In this document: piece by piece, positions 44,701-56,106 of the stretch
Layout: each line of letters starts with the position of its first letter
Numbering within the stretch: the first letter of the stretch is position 1
Origin: Macrotrachela quadricornifera
Taxonomy: Eukaryota; Rotifera; Eurotatoria; Philodinida; Philodinidae
Direction: 5' to 3'
DNA length: 64,000 nt
Assembly (NCBI GenBank): GCA_022393335.1
Contig: JAJEKB010020951.1
Location: 1,075,757 to 1,139,756 of the forward strand
Made by a program: the position numbers and the translations under genes
Notes under the pieces: model-generated
Databases searched by the model: none
The model's input: only the letters and a program-made list of their open reading frames with translations
What the model was told of the DNA's origin: nothing

Positions 44701-46720
44701 GGGAGGCCGACAAACGATTAGACGTTGATTTAAAAGCTTTATCGTAAGTACAATAAGTTAGAGTTGAGGCACTTTGAGAAAAGTGTGAATGATTCGATGC
44801 ACGGAGTAAAATGATCCTTTGTTCGACGTTTGACGTAAAAAGGATCTATTCATTAATTGGTTAGCTACGAGATTAAATTTTCAGACAAAATTTTATACAC
44901 AACGTTGGAAATGCTGAAATCCATATATATTTATTCTTAAATGTTTTGTAAAGTATGAAAATCTGTAATACAATCACTAAGGCATAAGCCTAGATCATAC
45001 TTCGTACATTGATACCGTGAGAGCACGTCTTTTTTTTGACGTCTCAGTGTTGCTGCAGGCGACGCATTTTCACCTAAGTGCTAACTGTGTGTCTGTAGCT
45101 AGAATCAGCAAGAGAAAGTGTCTTACAATTAATATTTGAACGCATCATCGCATGGTTATCGTGTTATTAAACCAGATACAATATAACAACAATAATGGAG
45201 AAAACGTGGAAGACGACAGACTTGCTGATTTCTAGCACAAATGTTGCCATCACAATCATGTATCATATATGATACTCCCGTAGCCAACCGGTTAAAGGAC
45301 TTCTCAATTCTAATATGGTATTATTGGCTTGTTGTCATTCCGAATTTCTGTTCATTTAGTTCCGAACATCATGCGTTTTTTCTTATATCAGGAGATCATA
45401 ACGAATAACTGCTACGGGAAATCCTAATGAAAAGTTGGGGCGAAATGTTGTATTCCTGTTTTCTTGGCTGAGAGAGGGAGTCATATGAAAAAGATAATTC
45501 TGTGTATCTGTGTGTGTGCTTGCTCATGGTACAAGGTCAGGCTAAAGTAACTTAGCTGAAAACAATGGGACCGTTACGTTTTGTGTCAGTTTTTCATTAT
45601 AAACTCCAATTGAACTATAGTCCAGGCGACTCATGTCCGTACTCTATCGATGTATCAGAAAAGTCAAAAATGTTATCTATGATGAGAAAATCGTAGATGC
45701 TTGATATTTTTCGCACTTAAGATTAATAGTTTTAGTTTTAGAAATCATAAAATGTAGGAGACTCGCTCACACTGAGGTAGCTACAGCATCACATTTGTAG
45801 ATCATTTATCTATTAACAATTCTCGAAATAGATACAAAGGATTCGATCGAGGGTTAAGCGAGTCACCTTTGACGCGCGTTACTTGTTGAATAATGAATGA
45901 TAATCAAAATTAATTGAAATATTTGAAAGAATATACTGTGTGTTTAGTTTAGCAACCTCTTCCACTTCAATCTGAGTTTAGTGTCTATTGTTATTGAAAA
46001 TAGTCAAAGTTATCATATTGATCATAATATAGTATATTATCATAGAGATGTTTCAGCTTCATTTTACAGTAGAAGTTCTTAAGAAAAAAAATTATTTTGA
46101 ATATATATCGAATCAGGTTGAATTAATATAGTCAAGGAAAAAGACCGAGAAAGAAACATTTAGCCTGTTGCGAACTATCAAAGCACCTAATTTACATAAC
46201 CTTCAAATTTTTACTGCAACTTATAACAGTTGCTTACGTAGTAGAACATGAATAGTATGATGAGTCACTTCTACAAACTAATGTCAATAAACAAGAACAC
46301 ATCCAAGCTATTATAAATCATTTCATACATGATATTTTCGCTTTTTTTACCATTAAAAAGAGCACCTACGAAATTTTCCACATTATTTGTATATATCTTT
46401 CTGAGTTAGTTTCATCGATAAAAAACAATTAAGTATACGATACTCTCTAATGAAATCTATCTGTTCGAATCATGAATGTAAAGCTTGAAAGAAAATAATC
46501 CATTGAAAAAAAAAACATTATTTGAGAGATGATAAATATATAATTTTATCATAGAAATAAAGATTACCTGATATCGATGATATGTGTCTGTAATGGCATT
46601 CAGTCTTGTACAGACGTTACGACAAGACAATAGAATTGTTAGTTGATCGAGATGGTCGAGAATTCTGTAAACTAACTCGACCGGAAGTGTATGAAATGAT
46701 AAAATAATTTTGTTCGACAT
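41754..46720 (-). CDS. F-box protein with 12 one-exon leucine-rich repeats, about 391 aa
   Basis: Exon 1 (46720-46568, 51 codons, phase 0) encodes an F-box: FHTLPVELVYRILDHLDQ, then LLSCRNVCTRLNAITD. Twelve 84-bp phase-0 exons from 43475-43392 down to 41911-41828 each encode one 28-residue LRR of the RNH1/NLRC3 type (TLTTLNL..NQIGDEGAQHLANAL.QNK), with introns of about 55-62 bp. A final mini-exon (41768-41754) gives TVTA and a stop. All 12 repeats are open. Joining exon 1 to the first LRR gives ...YHRYQ/TLTTLNL, in phase. An F-box joined to such repeats fits an SCF substrate receptor. The first intron is about 3.1 kb, unlike the rest, and holds a satellite, so transcription across it is uncertain. 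A decayed LRR-exon 3' end (TCGAGGAAACAAAACAAA) lies at about 43535-43560. Confidence 0.7.
41828..43475 (-). repeat. Tandem exon-intron array, 12 units of about 143 bp
   Basis: Each unit is an 84-bp LRR exon plus a 55-62-bp intron, and the introns are as similar as the exons (GAATAAGAAGA..GATATGATTCATATTAC in nearly all). The 3' intron end (CACAG or ACAG) and donor (AAAGTAATATG) recur. Unit types repeat in a higher order: units 1 and 11 (GCCCCAGAGATG) are nearly identical, 2 matches 6 (GTTCGAGACGTTC), and 3 matches 10 (ACATTCGAGGTCC). This points to recent duplication of multi-unit blocks. Confidence 0.85.
43548..45550. repeat. Pair of direct repeats about 1.9 kb apart in the long intron
   Basis: 43548-43625 (CTCGACTGAAAGAGAGGTC, ATATGAAAAA, CTGCGTGTCTG, GGTCTAAGGTTAAA) is matched by about 45460-45550 (TTGGCTGAGAGAGGGAGTC, ATATGAAAAA, CTGTGTGTGTG, GGTCAGGCTAAA). 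The copies are in the same orientation and may bound an insertion. Confidence 0.5.
43664..43965. repeat. 34-bp tandem repeat
   Basis: About nine units of the form CAAGTACTATATATTAGGGG + TATCCTTGGGTCCT. Five consecutive units near 43790-43965 are exactly 34 bp. It lies in the first intron of the F-box/LRR gene. Confidence 0.8.
43966..46567. other. Remainder of the long F-box gene intron
   Basis: A GC-richer patch at 43970-44125 (for example CCCGAGCGGGTCTGGGCGTG, CGGGCGCAGG) stands out from the AT-rich background. 44021-44392 (minus) is open for 123 residues but has no recognised domain. The rest shows nothing I can name. No tRNA was found. Confidence 0.35.
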
Positions 46721-48163
46721 TGATGCTGCTTTCTTCGAATTGTGTGTGTGCGATGTCTAAAGTAGTTTGTTTCTTTTTAGATATTCGTTTGTATACGTTA
46801 TGTTATAAAATTTATTTTGATGGTACAATTTTTTTCTCCCTATGCAGAAATGCAAATATGTTAGACAAACCGTGACATTTGAAGGCCTTATAGAAGCAAT
46901 TACAGATTGCATTTTTTTATATTTCATACAAAATAATGAATTGCTTGCAAGTTGATTTTTCATTTTTCTCTAGCAACTATACAAATGCAACTCATATTTT
47001 TTTTGGTTTAAACCTATCATAAATTTATTAGGAGAAAAATCAAATGAACGGTTTTAAAGACTGAAAAACTAAAAGGTAAATGTCATTAATAACGATGTCA
47101 GTTAAAAAAAAAGTAATATTACTATTTGAATTCAGTCCTTGAATATCTTGTCAAACATCATGTTTTGATTTTTGAATAATATTTATATTTATAAAAGGAT
47201 TAATACTTATTTTTCTATTAGTATCATAAGCACACTAAAAAATCACACTTAATTTAGACTAATCAATGTGTCAATGCATAACAATCAAAACTATGACAGT
47301 AGTATGAAAACTGTTCAGTACAATAGATATGAAGTACATTTACTATCTATTTTAGATATATTTTTTTTCCACTAGGAATGTACCAGTTTCTTTTTTTGTA
47401 CTCATAATATCGAAACTATTGCTCTGTTATTTAAACAACAATCATGCCAAAATGAGATTTTTACAATAGCGATGTATTTATCCTGCTCAGTATGCAAGAA
47501 ATTTGATAAAAAAGTATAGCATCAGAACCACTATCAGAATTCAACTCCTGTCCACTAGTTGTTCAATGACATTTCATGAATGGCTCATCGAAGTTTAAGG
47601 GGACCCCTTCTCCCCTTTAAATAAGTCAGTTTTCGTCAAAAAAATCAAAATTGAGGTAAATGAAAGGTAAAGTAACCCGTTGTTTTGTCTTCCATCAACG
47701 ATAAAAATTTTTCTCGGTATCTTAATCTTCACAAAGATGTTTCAAATTTTCTATATTCCTCTATTCAAAACATAATCGGTATTTTGAAAAGTTGAAAAAA
47801 ATCAATTTGGTTCTTTCTCAGAACATAGATTCGATGAAATATTTCCAACGCCATTCTGTCTCAGTACAATATAATATCAAGTATGTTTTTTTTATTTGAA
47901 AACTCGTGTTTTGAGTTAACCTACTTCTTGGTCCCTTCCTTAAAATAAGCCCGTTTATTATTATATAAGAAGCGGTCTCTATGGAAAAAAGACACCATTT
48001 TTTAGGGTTTTTTGAGCTATTTAACTTGTCACCCTTTTTCTTCGCTTAAAAACTAAGAATTTTAAAAAGAAAGGACTACGAGGTAGGCCAGCCTTAGGGA
48101 CAAGCTTTTAAACAGAAAAAAAAATTATATAATGAGGATCCATAGAGATATTTTGGAGATAAG
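46721..48163. other. Upstream of the F-box/LRR gene to the Sola-like element
   Basis: AT-rich, no gene. A short hairpin-prone string AAGGGGACCCCTTCTCCCCTT lies near 47599. Text around 47640-48110 has low-complexity A-runs and looks like old repeat, not assigned. Confidence 0.4.
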
Positions 48164-48167
48164 ATGA

Positions 48168-48450
48168 GGGTGAATCCATGAGGACCCAGCCACTTTTTGG
48201 AAAGGTCTTTTTTTCGATTTTTTTTTTGTTCAAAAGGTTGATCTCGACTAGAAAACACTTTTAGTTAAAAAAAAATCAAGTACTCTTACCCAAAAACTCC
48301 GAGTTTTTGAGCATTTTCTCGGAACACCTATGGTGTATTTTTATATATAGAAAAATGTCGAGAAAAAGCGTGGAACTCCTTTAAAAGTAATTTTTTCGGA
48401 ATTTTTTGGTTTTCAGAAATGTAAACAAAGTCTAAAAACATGTTTCCTGA
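48168..48450 (+). repeat. Left terminal inverted repeat of the Sola-like element
   Basis: Inverted match to 51561-51845. Landmarks are CCATGAGGACCC at the tip, GGTTGATCTCGACTAGAAAA, AAAAAGCGTGGAACTCC and AAACATGTTTCCTGA at the inner edge. Confidence 0.9.
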
Positions 48451-48879
48451 GATACATCAGACCAGTTCTATTGAAGGTTTGGGAGCCTCAGTCATTTTCT
48501 CTGAACATATCAATAGATATATTTCGTCAACCTAGATTGTATTCAATTAGATTGAATAATTTTTATTTTCTTCTACTCGTGGAATACAACAACTTCCATG
48601 ACACTATCTTAACAGAACGAAATCATACTAACGACTCTGCCCTGACAACTGAAAAGATTTGCTGTTACACTGTCTTTCACAAATGAGACCATGGAATCGA
48701 AAGAGACATTACTATCGAAATGATAGATTTTCCATTTCTCTTTAAGGACATCTTTAGATATAGAGTCTTATTCATAAATGTTGTGACTTCACACGAATAA
48801 GATTACGAGATGAATCATTGGATATTAGAAAATATCGACTGTCCATCAGTGCTTCTTTATTTTTTCAAAATCTATTCTA

Positions 48880-51427
48880 ATGCCGCGACGAAAAAATTGT
48901 GAACATCCGGTAAAGCATGATAAATCTGTATGTGTACCAAAAGGAGTAAAGGCTGTGTCATCCGAATTATCGAAGTTTTTGATCAGTCAGTATGACGTAG
49001 CTTACACTCGAATTAGATGGTTATGTCCAAGATGTTATACATTTGAATCGAAGAAAATGATGACTCATCAATCAAAGCAGGAGAACAACAATGAAAGTTC
49101 TAGTGATGATGAATCAATGACACAAGGTTCCCCTGTTAATGATGACAAAAATGATGATGATTCTGTCGATGTGGAATTCAATGATCTGAGTGAAGAAGAG
49201 AAAGAGAATCCTCATATGGATAGTGGTATCTTAGCTGAGTCAAATGACGATGATGAATCGCCACCTGTCGATGAAACAACTGACCATGAATCGATGGAAG
49301 AAGAGACAGATCATGCTTTCTATGAAATCGAACACCAAAAAGACAAATCAATGGAAGAATTATCAAAGATATTCGATCTATTAAACATAGAACCGATTCA
49401 TGACAGGTTAGTTTGTAAATTTAATTCGAATTTTTTAAAACGAAATTTGTATTTAGATTAGCAGTATTGCCCATTCGAGCCAAAGTCGATGAGGTGTATA
49501 GAAAACTCAATCGTTTATGCGACATACTAGATGGCAAGTCTCAAGTCTCGCACGATCCAAATCCTCACGGACTAACGATATGTGAATCAAATGAAGTTTT
49601 GGATGGTTTGAAGAATTTATACGATGACAGTGATGCTAATGAACAAGTTCGCTTGATGACAATTGCTCCCAAAGAGTGGGGTCGACAAAAAATCGAAAAA
49701 TGGTGCGTATTTTATTCTCATGTCGTTCAATATCTTCGCATTTTTTCAAAAATGTTACCAAAAATTTCTTTCACTTATCAGGTTTGTATCAAAGCCAAAT
49801 CAAGCTCGACGATCGCTTGTTCTTCGAAAAAGCGATGGAATTTTAGCTTATCCACAATGTCTGCGGGGAAGTAATGGTCCTTTGTCTAACTCAACAATTG
49901 ATCTTGTGATCAAGTTCTATTGTGAAGATGGTATCAGTCGAGTCTCATCCAATTCCAAAGACACGATCAAAATCAACGAACAATCAGTAGCAGTTCGGTT
50001 TCTAGAAATGACTATCTTGGATGCCTACCAAATATTCAACGAACGTCATCCTGATACTGTTTCAAGATCAACTTTCAATGCTCTTCGTCCACGAGAAGTG
50101 AAGACTGCAACACCACATGACACATGCATGTGTATTATCCACGAAAATATGGATCTGTTATTGAAGGTTGATGCTAGCCGTCTATTGATTAGAATGTAAC
50201 TTAACTTCATTATAGGCTTGGAACAATTACTCCCGAAAATGTGCCGATGTAGGTTCTTTCTCAGCTAGTAATAAGGTCAATATGAAGGATCTGATTACTC
50301 AAATGGTTTGCACTATTTCGAATGAAAAGTGCTTTAATGGCGAATGTGATGCTTGTCCAGAAGAAAACATCAGACATATTCTCACTGATACCATTATGTT
50401 GGATTTAGATGACGAATGTTCATGGTCTTTATGGAAGAAAGTCAATAATAAGTTCGATCTTCAGCAGATGTCTGGCTCGGTTGACTCTCTATTAATGGAA
50501 ACTGAAGAAAGATGGTCTTCATTCTTGCTTCACATGCACATTAATCGTGAACAACGTGAATATATCAAAGATTTACGCTGTCAATCAACGGAAAAGACTT
50601 TTGTTGTGGCTCAGATAGATTTTTCAATGACTCACACACTCATACGTCAGCGTGAAGTTCAACAAGGATTTTTTAGTTACCATCAAGCCACCTTATTTAC
50701 AATCCATCTGACCATTGGAAAAGAACAGCGAAATTTAGCGATCATTAGCAATTATATGAAGCATACAACATCATTCGTGCATTATGCACAGAAAGTTCTC
50801 ACCGCATTTATCAAGAAAAACTTTCCATTGGTAAAAAAGGTCAATTATGTAAGGTAAGTCTTTTTTTAAATAGTTTATGTACTACGTCAACCCTCGTCGT
50901 TCATCTAGTGATGGTGCATGTGCACATTTCAAGAACAACACCAGCATTTTAAACCTAATTCATCATAAGATAGAATTCGATTTGGATGCTTGCTGGGCGT
51001 TCACAGCTACAGGTCATGGTAAAGGCGCTGGCGACGGTATAGGCGCCGTACTGAAGTCGGTCGCCAGACGTGCTACACTTTCAAAAAACATTCTGATGTC
51101 ATATGCAAAAGACTTCTACGAATTCTCACAAAAACAACAACTTGAAACAGCAAGAAGATCTAACAAAGATATTCCTGGTGTTCATATCTTCTTTCTTGAA
51201 TCGAATGAAGTAGGAGAAGCGAAGAACACTTTCCTGAAAGCTAGAAGCGAAAAACTTCGAACAACAGGTGAGAAAAGCTTTTGCTTTTGTTCCCTTATGT
51301 CTGTATTAATTTAGGTACAATACAAGGAATTCGATCAATGCATGAATTCAAACCGATTAGCAACTCAATGGTTCAATGTAGTTCGACATCTCGTTCAACA
51401 AAGACCAGGACATTTACATTTAAATAA
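48880..51427 (+). CDS. Transposase of the Sola-like element, six exons, 755 aa
   Basis: Exons 48880-49406, 49457-49702, 49782-50166, 50216-50853, 50909-51267, 51315-51427; all introns GT-AG, 47-79 bp, phases agree, 2,268 nt with no stop. Residues 1-55 hold Cys/His pairs (CEHP, VCVP, WLCPRC) likely to bind zinc. Residues 60-160 are very acidic ([27 protein letters not shown]). The central region has a Cys cluster [15 protein letters not shown] candidate first catalytic Asp lies in VAQIDFSM (residue 521). The most conserved-looking block is [14 protein letters not shown] (Asp600) followed by [19 protein letters not shown] (635-644), a DDE/RNase H-like core signature seen in some eukaryotic transposases. 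The third acidic residue is not assigned. It should cut and join the element's own terminal repeats. Superfamily is by recollection only. Confidence 0.75.
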
Positions 51428-51560
51428 AAATCCTTTTTCTATCTTTTCTAGCCGATCAGATTTTTTAAAATTAGACTTGACGATGATACTCAATATTCAG
51501 ATAGATTGAACAGCTCTCTTCATTACCACCTTATATTAGATTTCTGTACTCTTGTGTTCC

Positions 51561-51845
51561 TCAGGAAACATGTTTTTAGACTTTGTTTACATTTCTGAAA
51601 ACCAAAAAATTCCGAAAAAAATACTTTTAAAGGAGTTCCACGCTTTTTCTCGACATTTTTCTATATATAAAAATACACCATAGGTGTTCCGAGAAAATGC
51701 TCAAAAACTCGGAGATTTTGGGTACGAGTACTTGATTTTTTTTTAACTAAAAGTGTTTTCTAGTCGAGATCAACCTTTTGAACAAAAAAAAAATCGAAAA
51801 AAAAGACCTTTCCAAAAAAGTGGATGGGTCCTCATGGATTCACCC
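51561..51845 (-). repeat. Right terminal inverted repeat of the Sola-like element
   Basis: Inverted copy of 48168-48450, starting at TCAGGAAACATGTTTTTAG and ending at GGATTCACCC. It differs from the left arm by scattered single bases (for example ACTCGGAGATTTTGGG against the arm reading CAAAAACTCCGAG) and A/T-run length. Confidence 0.9.
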
Positions 51846-51849
51846 ATGA

Positions 51850-52715
51850 GCTATTTTTTGATTTTTGTTTGCTTCATATCTCTGTCAAACATCAGAATAT
51901 CGAGCTGAAAATTTTACTACAGCCTCCACACGTCAGTGTCAACAAACCCTGAAAATTTCACCTTTGTAGCATGTGCCTGAGTTGAGAATGATTTTTAAGA
52001 AAGTGGAGGAAGAGGCAGACTTAAAACAAAATCTTTTCGTAACACTATTATACCAGTATTGAGCACGTATTATTTTGAGAATATCTTCATCTAGATAAAA
52101 AAAAAAAACTTTCCTCGGTTTTACACAAAATTATACAGGACAATTTAAACAACATTTGATAGTGGATGTTGGAGCTTCACATTATAATGTATAAATGGGT
52201 TCAAAGTAAAATAAAATATATTGTAATGTAGAAAACTACAATTAATACTTAGTATATATCTTTTACAGATATAAAGAAACGATCTTCAAAATAATAAAGT
52301 ATATTTCCTAATATTTTGGCATTCACTCTACAATGTGATATAAACATTTATTTTAAATTCTGAAATAAATACTTAATATGTCTGAAGTATCGTATTGCAT
52401 AGAAAAATTGTTAATATAGATAATTAAATAGACTTACAATGAAAATTAACAATAGAATATGTTGAAATTTTTTTTATGTATGTTAGACACAACCTATCTT
52501 ACTTATATATATTCATTGAAGTTACTTGGTTTTTTCCAAGTAATGTTTATCTACGTAAATCAATCAACCGTGTTGTCTTATACACATGTGAATGAGACAA
52601 ATATGGATGAATAATTTTCACACACATTTTTTTTTCATCAAGATACACCATACAGTTTTGTCTTTTCTTTCGATTCTTTGCTTGATGTTAGAAAAAAAGA
52701 AATACGTATACAAGG
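51850..52715. other. Spacer
   Basis: AT-rich, non-coding. Nothing recognised. Confidence 0.4.
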
Positions 52716-54010
52716 TGGGCCATAAATAATACAGTGAAAAAAAATTTAAATATTCTCACTCCGGTCTAATCAAATAGATTGATTTTTTGGTTAATAATAG
52801 AATTTTATTCAAAATTTCTTTACATACAAATAATATAAGCAAATGCTTCTATTAAGTGTTATTAGTAACTTCATTAAAAAAAACTTTGTTTTTTATCAAG
52901 TAAGAAAAATACATGTGAAATGTTTTACAGATAATTTTTAGTTGTCATTTAAGAGAAAAGCAAAATGCTAAAACTCATGTTTGAGAAACAGAACGCAAAA
53001 TTAAAACCTTTTAGGTATCAAATGAAAAAGTTTGTTATAAAAACTGATGTTACATTCATTAAAAATTCAAAAAATTTGTAATTACTGTTTTTAAACTAAC
53101 TACTCCTAAAAATTTGGTCTATTTGCATCAATATTGTATCATTCATAAAGTTTGTTTTAATTTTTTTTTACTTTTCTCTTAACTCATTCGATTCGATGAG
53201 ACCTACCGGTGAGTCTCACTGTATTTTAACAAAAAGCTTAATAGAAAAACGCGTTCTTTTCCCTTTTTCTTACGTGGTACGTTACACATTATGTGTCATC
53301 TGCTCTGCCTTTACTATTTTTTGAATTGTTTATTACATAATGTAATGCTTCTTCTAATAACCATTAAGACAAAAAAATCTCTCATAATCAAAATAGAAGG
53401 TTTTTATTATCTATGCTATCTCTATATTTGCTTCTCTTGATTATTGTTGTTTGATTTTCGCTTAACAGCTGGTACAGCACCTACGAACAGTGCGTGCAGA
53501 TACTTCATTTCCTTCGACCGTGTAATCAGCGGCTAATCGAAATTTTATTTTGTTATCTCGTCACTACTGTACAAGATACATAGGTCTGAAAGAAACAAGT
53601 TTGAATAATTATTCAGTTCGACATAAAAAAAGGACCGCTTATATAATGATACAAACAAGGAAAAGAAAAACAATTGGCAGCATATAATAAAAAGGCTAGC
53701 AAATACATTTGTATGCGTATAAATAGATGAGATTTTAAGAAAATCGAATCAGGTTGAACGGATAAAATGACAGCTAACAATTATCTGTGAAACGTTTCAC
53801 ATGTATTTTTCTTACTTAATAACAAATAAAGTTTCTTTAATGAAGTCACTAATAATATTGAATAGAAGCATTTGTTTATATTACTCGTATGAAAAGAAAT
53901 TTTGATAAAATTCTATTAAATTAAAAATATTGATTAGACGAAGATTTTCCATATCTAAACTAAAAAATTTCTTTTTTCATTCAATAATGAAATGTTCCTT
54001 GACTCAAGGT
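52716..54010. mobile_element. Mariner-type foldback element C, about 1.3 kb
   Basis: The left end TACAAGGTGGGCCATAAATA resembles the ends of MITEs A and B. Inverted arms of about 250 bp are clear: GTGTTATTAGTAACTTCATT at 52856 against AATGAAGTCACTAATAATAT near 53838, and AAAAATACATGTGAAATGTT against AACGTTTCACATGTATTTTT. Further out AATAGAATTTTATTCAAAAT matches ATTTTGATAAAATTCTATTA. The right end fades near AATGTTCCTTGA (54000-54005). The centre (53000-53750) is non-coding. Confidence 0.65.
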
Positions 54011-54104
54011 ATATTAAATTCCGACAGTTGGAAGCATACGAAATTACCATTCGATTTATATTGCTAAAATTAATACTTCTATTTTATGTTGAATTCTTTT
54101 CTTT

Positions 54105-54960
54105 TATTTTTATTATCTTGTTTTTTTGATGAATGAGAGATGAATGTATCAAATTTTTTTTCATACGAACAAATTTCATAAGTATTGTTCTAAGATATTG
54201 TCATTTAGCGGAATATGAAAAAATCGACTTCTATTTTCAGAAAAATAACGAATGTGGCAAGTTGAATGACTGTATATTGTATTTCAATTTTCACCCACTT
54301 AATATATTCTATATAAAAAAATAAATATACCAGAAGATAGAAAATGAAAAGCTCTACAATTTATAAAGTACAGCTTATTTTATATGTAAAATAAAATAAA
54401 AGAACTTGGCTATTGTAGAAAAATAATGGCATTTTCGTAACGGCGAACATTGATCGCACGGTATTTTAAACACAAAAAGTGTATATATAAAAATAACTTG
54501 TTCTTTATAAATTGTAGAGATTTTCACGCTGCATCTTGTAGTATGTTTTGTTTCTTTCTTAAATAAAGCATATAGGTTGGTGAACAGACGAAATAACAAA
54601 AATTGAATTCATCTTGCACCAAAACAAAACATCTTTTTCACATCGTCTAAATTTGATTGCTCAAAATGTTGTCCATTTTAGAAACGAAAAGTGAACATAT
54701 GAAATGAACACTCATACGTAAATTATATAGCTTTACATTCTCTATCTTCTCATATATTTTGGTTTTTTAATACAATGCATTAAGTAAATAAAAATTTAAA
54801 AAACAATGTGCTGCATCCGTTTTTTTTCTGAAAATAGAAGTCTATATTTATGTATTTCGCTAAAAGACAATATCCTACAACAATACTTATGAAATTCATT
54901 CGTATGAAAAAAATTTGATGCATTCACCTTACATTCAAAAAAATAAGTTGCTGAAACTAA
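54105..54960. mobile_element. Foldback element D
   Basis: The left arm 54105-54265 (ATGTATCAAATTTTTTTTC, CATACGAACAAATTTCATAA, CTTCTATTTTCAGAAAAA) is the inverse of 54808-54960 (TTTTTCTGAAAATAGAAG, TTATGAAATTCATTCGTATG). An inner inverted pair lies at 54328-54372 and 54505-54555 (GAAAAGCTCTACAATTTATA / TATAAATTGTAGAGATTTTC). The same inner pair occurs in the 63.3-64.0-kb element. The far right may extend to ACACACTGTA at 55011-55020. Open frames here are shadows. Confidence 0.6.
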
Positions 54961-55020
54961 ATTAAATAGTAAAGATCAACGAAAAACTTAAGTGATCGTG
55001 ACTTTTGGGACACACTGTAG

Positions 55021-55528
55021 TTAACATATAATTCTAACCTTTTCTCGGTTTATGTTTTGAAATTATTAAATCATCACTTTTATTGTTCTTATTTTGTTCT
55101 CTCAAATTATTATCGGCATACATTCTTTTTTCTTCTTGCAAGTGCTAAACTTTAAAATAAATGCGTACTATTTTTCCTCTTATAGTAGTAAGATTGGTGA
55201 GAACAAAATCCGGAAAAAGAGAATTATATGAAGTAAGTAATACGTCTAATATAAATGCATATTACTTCACAAACTTGTGTTGATGCTAGTAATTTTCGTA
55301 AATTACGATCTTTTGAACAACTATGAGCAAATTCTTTTTTTGATAATTTCCTATTACGATTTAAATTTGATCTTGCAATGACAGATTAGATTTATTTATT
55401 TAATCGATTTATATTTTGACGAAAATTTTTTAATAAAATATGAAAAAATGAAATTTTATTTAAAATATCTTTAACATTTTCATAATAAATTATTTATGAT
55501 AACTCAATATTAAACAATTTTGATGATA
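55021..55528. other. Spacer
   Basis: AT-rich, non-coding. Nothing recognised. Confidence 0.4.
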
Positions 55529-55959
55529 TACTGTGCACGTCAAAAGTCTTGCATCACTTTTTTGCATTTTCACTCTTGTATTTAAAATAGAGTAATACAA
55601 AAAACTATATAAAAAAGATAAAATAATAATAAAGACGATCAGCGAGTGAAGATCTGCATACTTTATTAAAATAAAAAGTTTCCTGAATATTGTGAATCTT
55701 TTATAGTTAGCTACCAATGAGAGTGTTTTATACTAACAATATCATACTGTTCTTTTTTATACAATTTTTTTCTTAGTATTGATTTTTGTTTTTCTTATTA
55801 TACTTTATATTCAAGGACTTTTCGATTTGAACAGCTGTATACACACAGTCTTCAATTTCTGCTTTCCAAATATATAATTGAATCAAATTAATATTGTATC
55901 GTTTAAATACACGATTGAGAAAAAAAACAAGTCATGCAAGAATTTTGACGTGCACTGTA
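55529..55959. mobile_element. Tc1-like MITE, 427 bp, TA duplication
   Basis: Element 55531-55957 lies between TA copies. Ends are CTGTGCACGTCAAAAGTCTT and inverted AAGAATTTTGACGTGCACTG, matching at 24 of about 27 positions when extended to TGCA. The interior has no transposase; the minus-strand open frame at 55490-55717 is a shadow. Confidence 0.8.
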
Positions 55960-56106
55960 TATGCCACGAATGACCAGAGGATAATTTGGTTATTTGTATC
56001 ATTCGATAACTATAACACAGGTGACAGTCTAATTTAAATAGCTGTTTCAGTAATTCTAGTACATACAGATGAATATCTATTAGTCATGCTCTACAAATAC
56101 TCATCT

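Larger units (their letters stand above)
48164..51849 (+). mobile_element. Apparently intact cut-and-paste transposon, 3,678 bp, Sola-like
   Basis: The element 48168-51845 is bounded by a 4-bp duplication ATGA (48164-48167, 51846-51849). Long inverted repeats of 283-285 bp occupy 48168-48450 and 51561-51845, both starting GGGTGAATCCATGAGGACCC at the outer edge and nearly identical (a few substitutions and A-run length changes). A six-exon gene fills the centre. The 4-bp duplication is a feature of the Sola superfamily as I recall it, and the C-terminal SDG...HGKG..DG.G block of the encoded protein also reminds me of it; other 4-bp families are not excluded. High arm identity and an open gene suggest a young, possibly active insertion. 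Confidence 0.8.

Noticed and set aside
45280..45330. Possible tRNA from the string GTAGCCAACCGGTTAAAGGAC
   Set aside because: No B-box or cloverleaf could be drawn.
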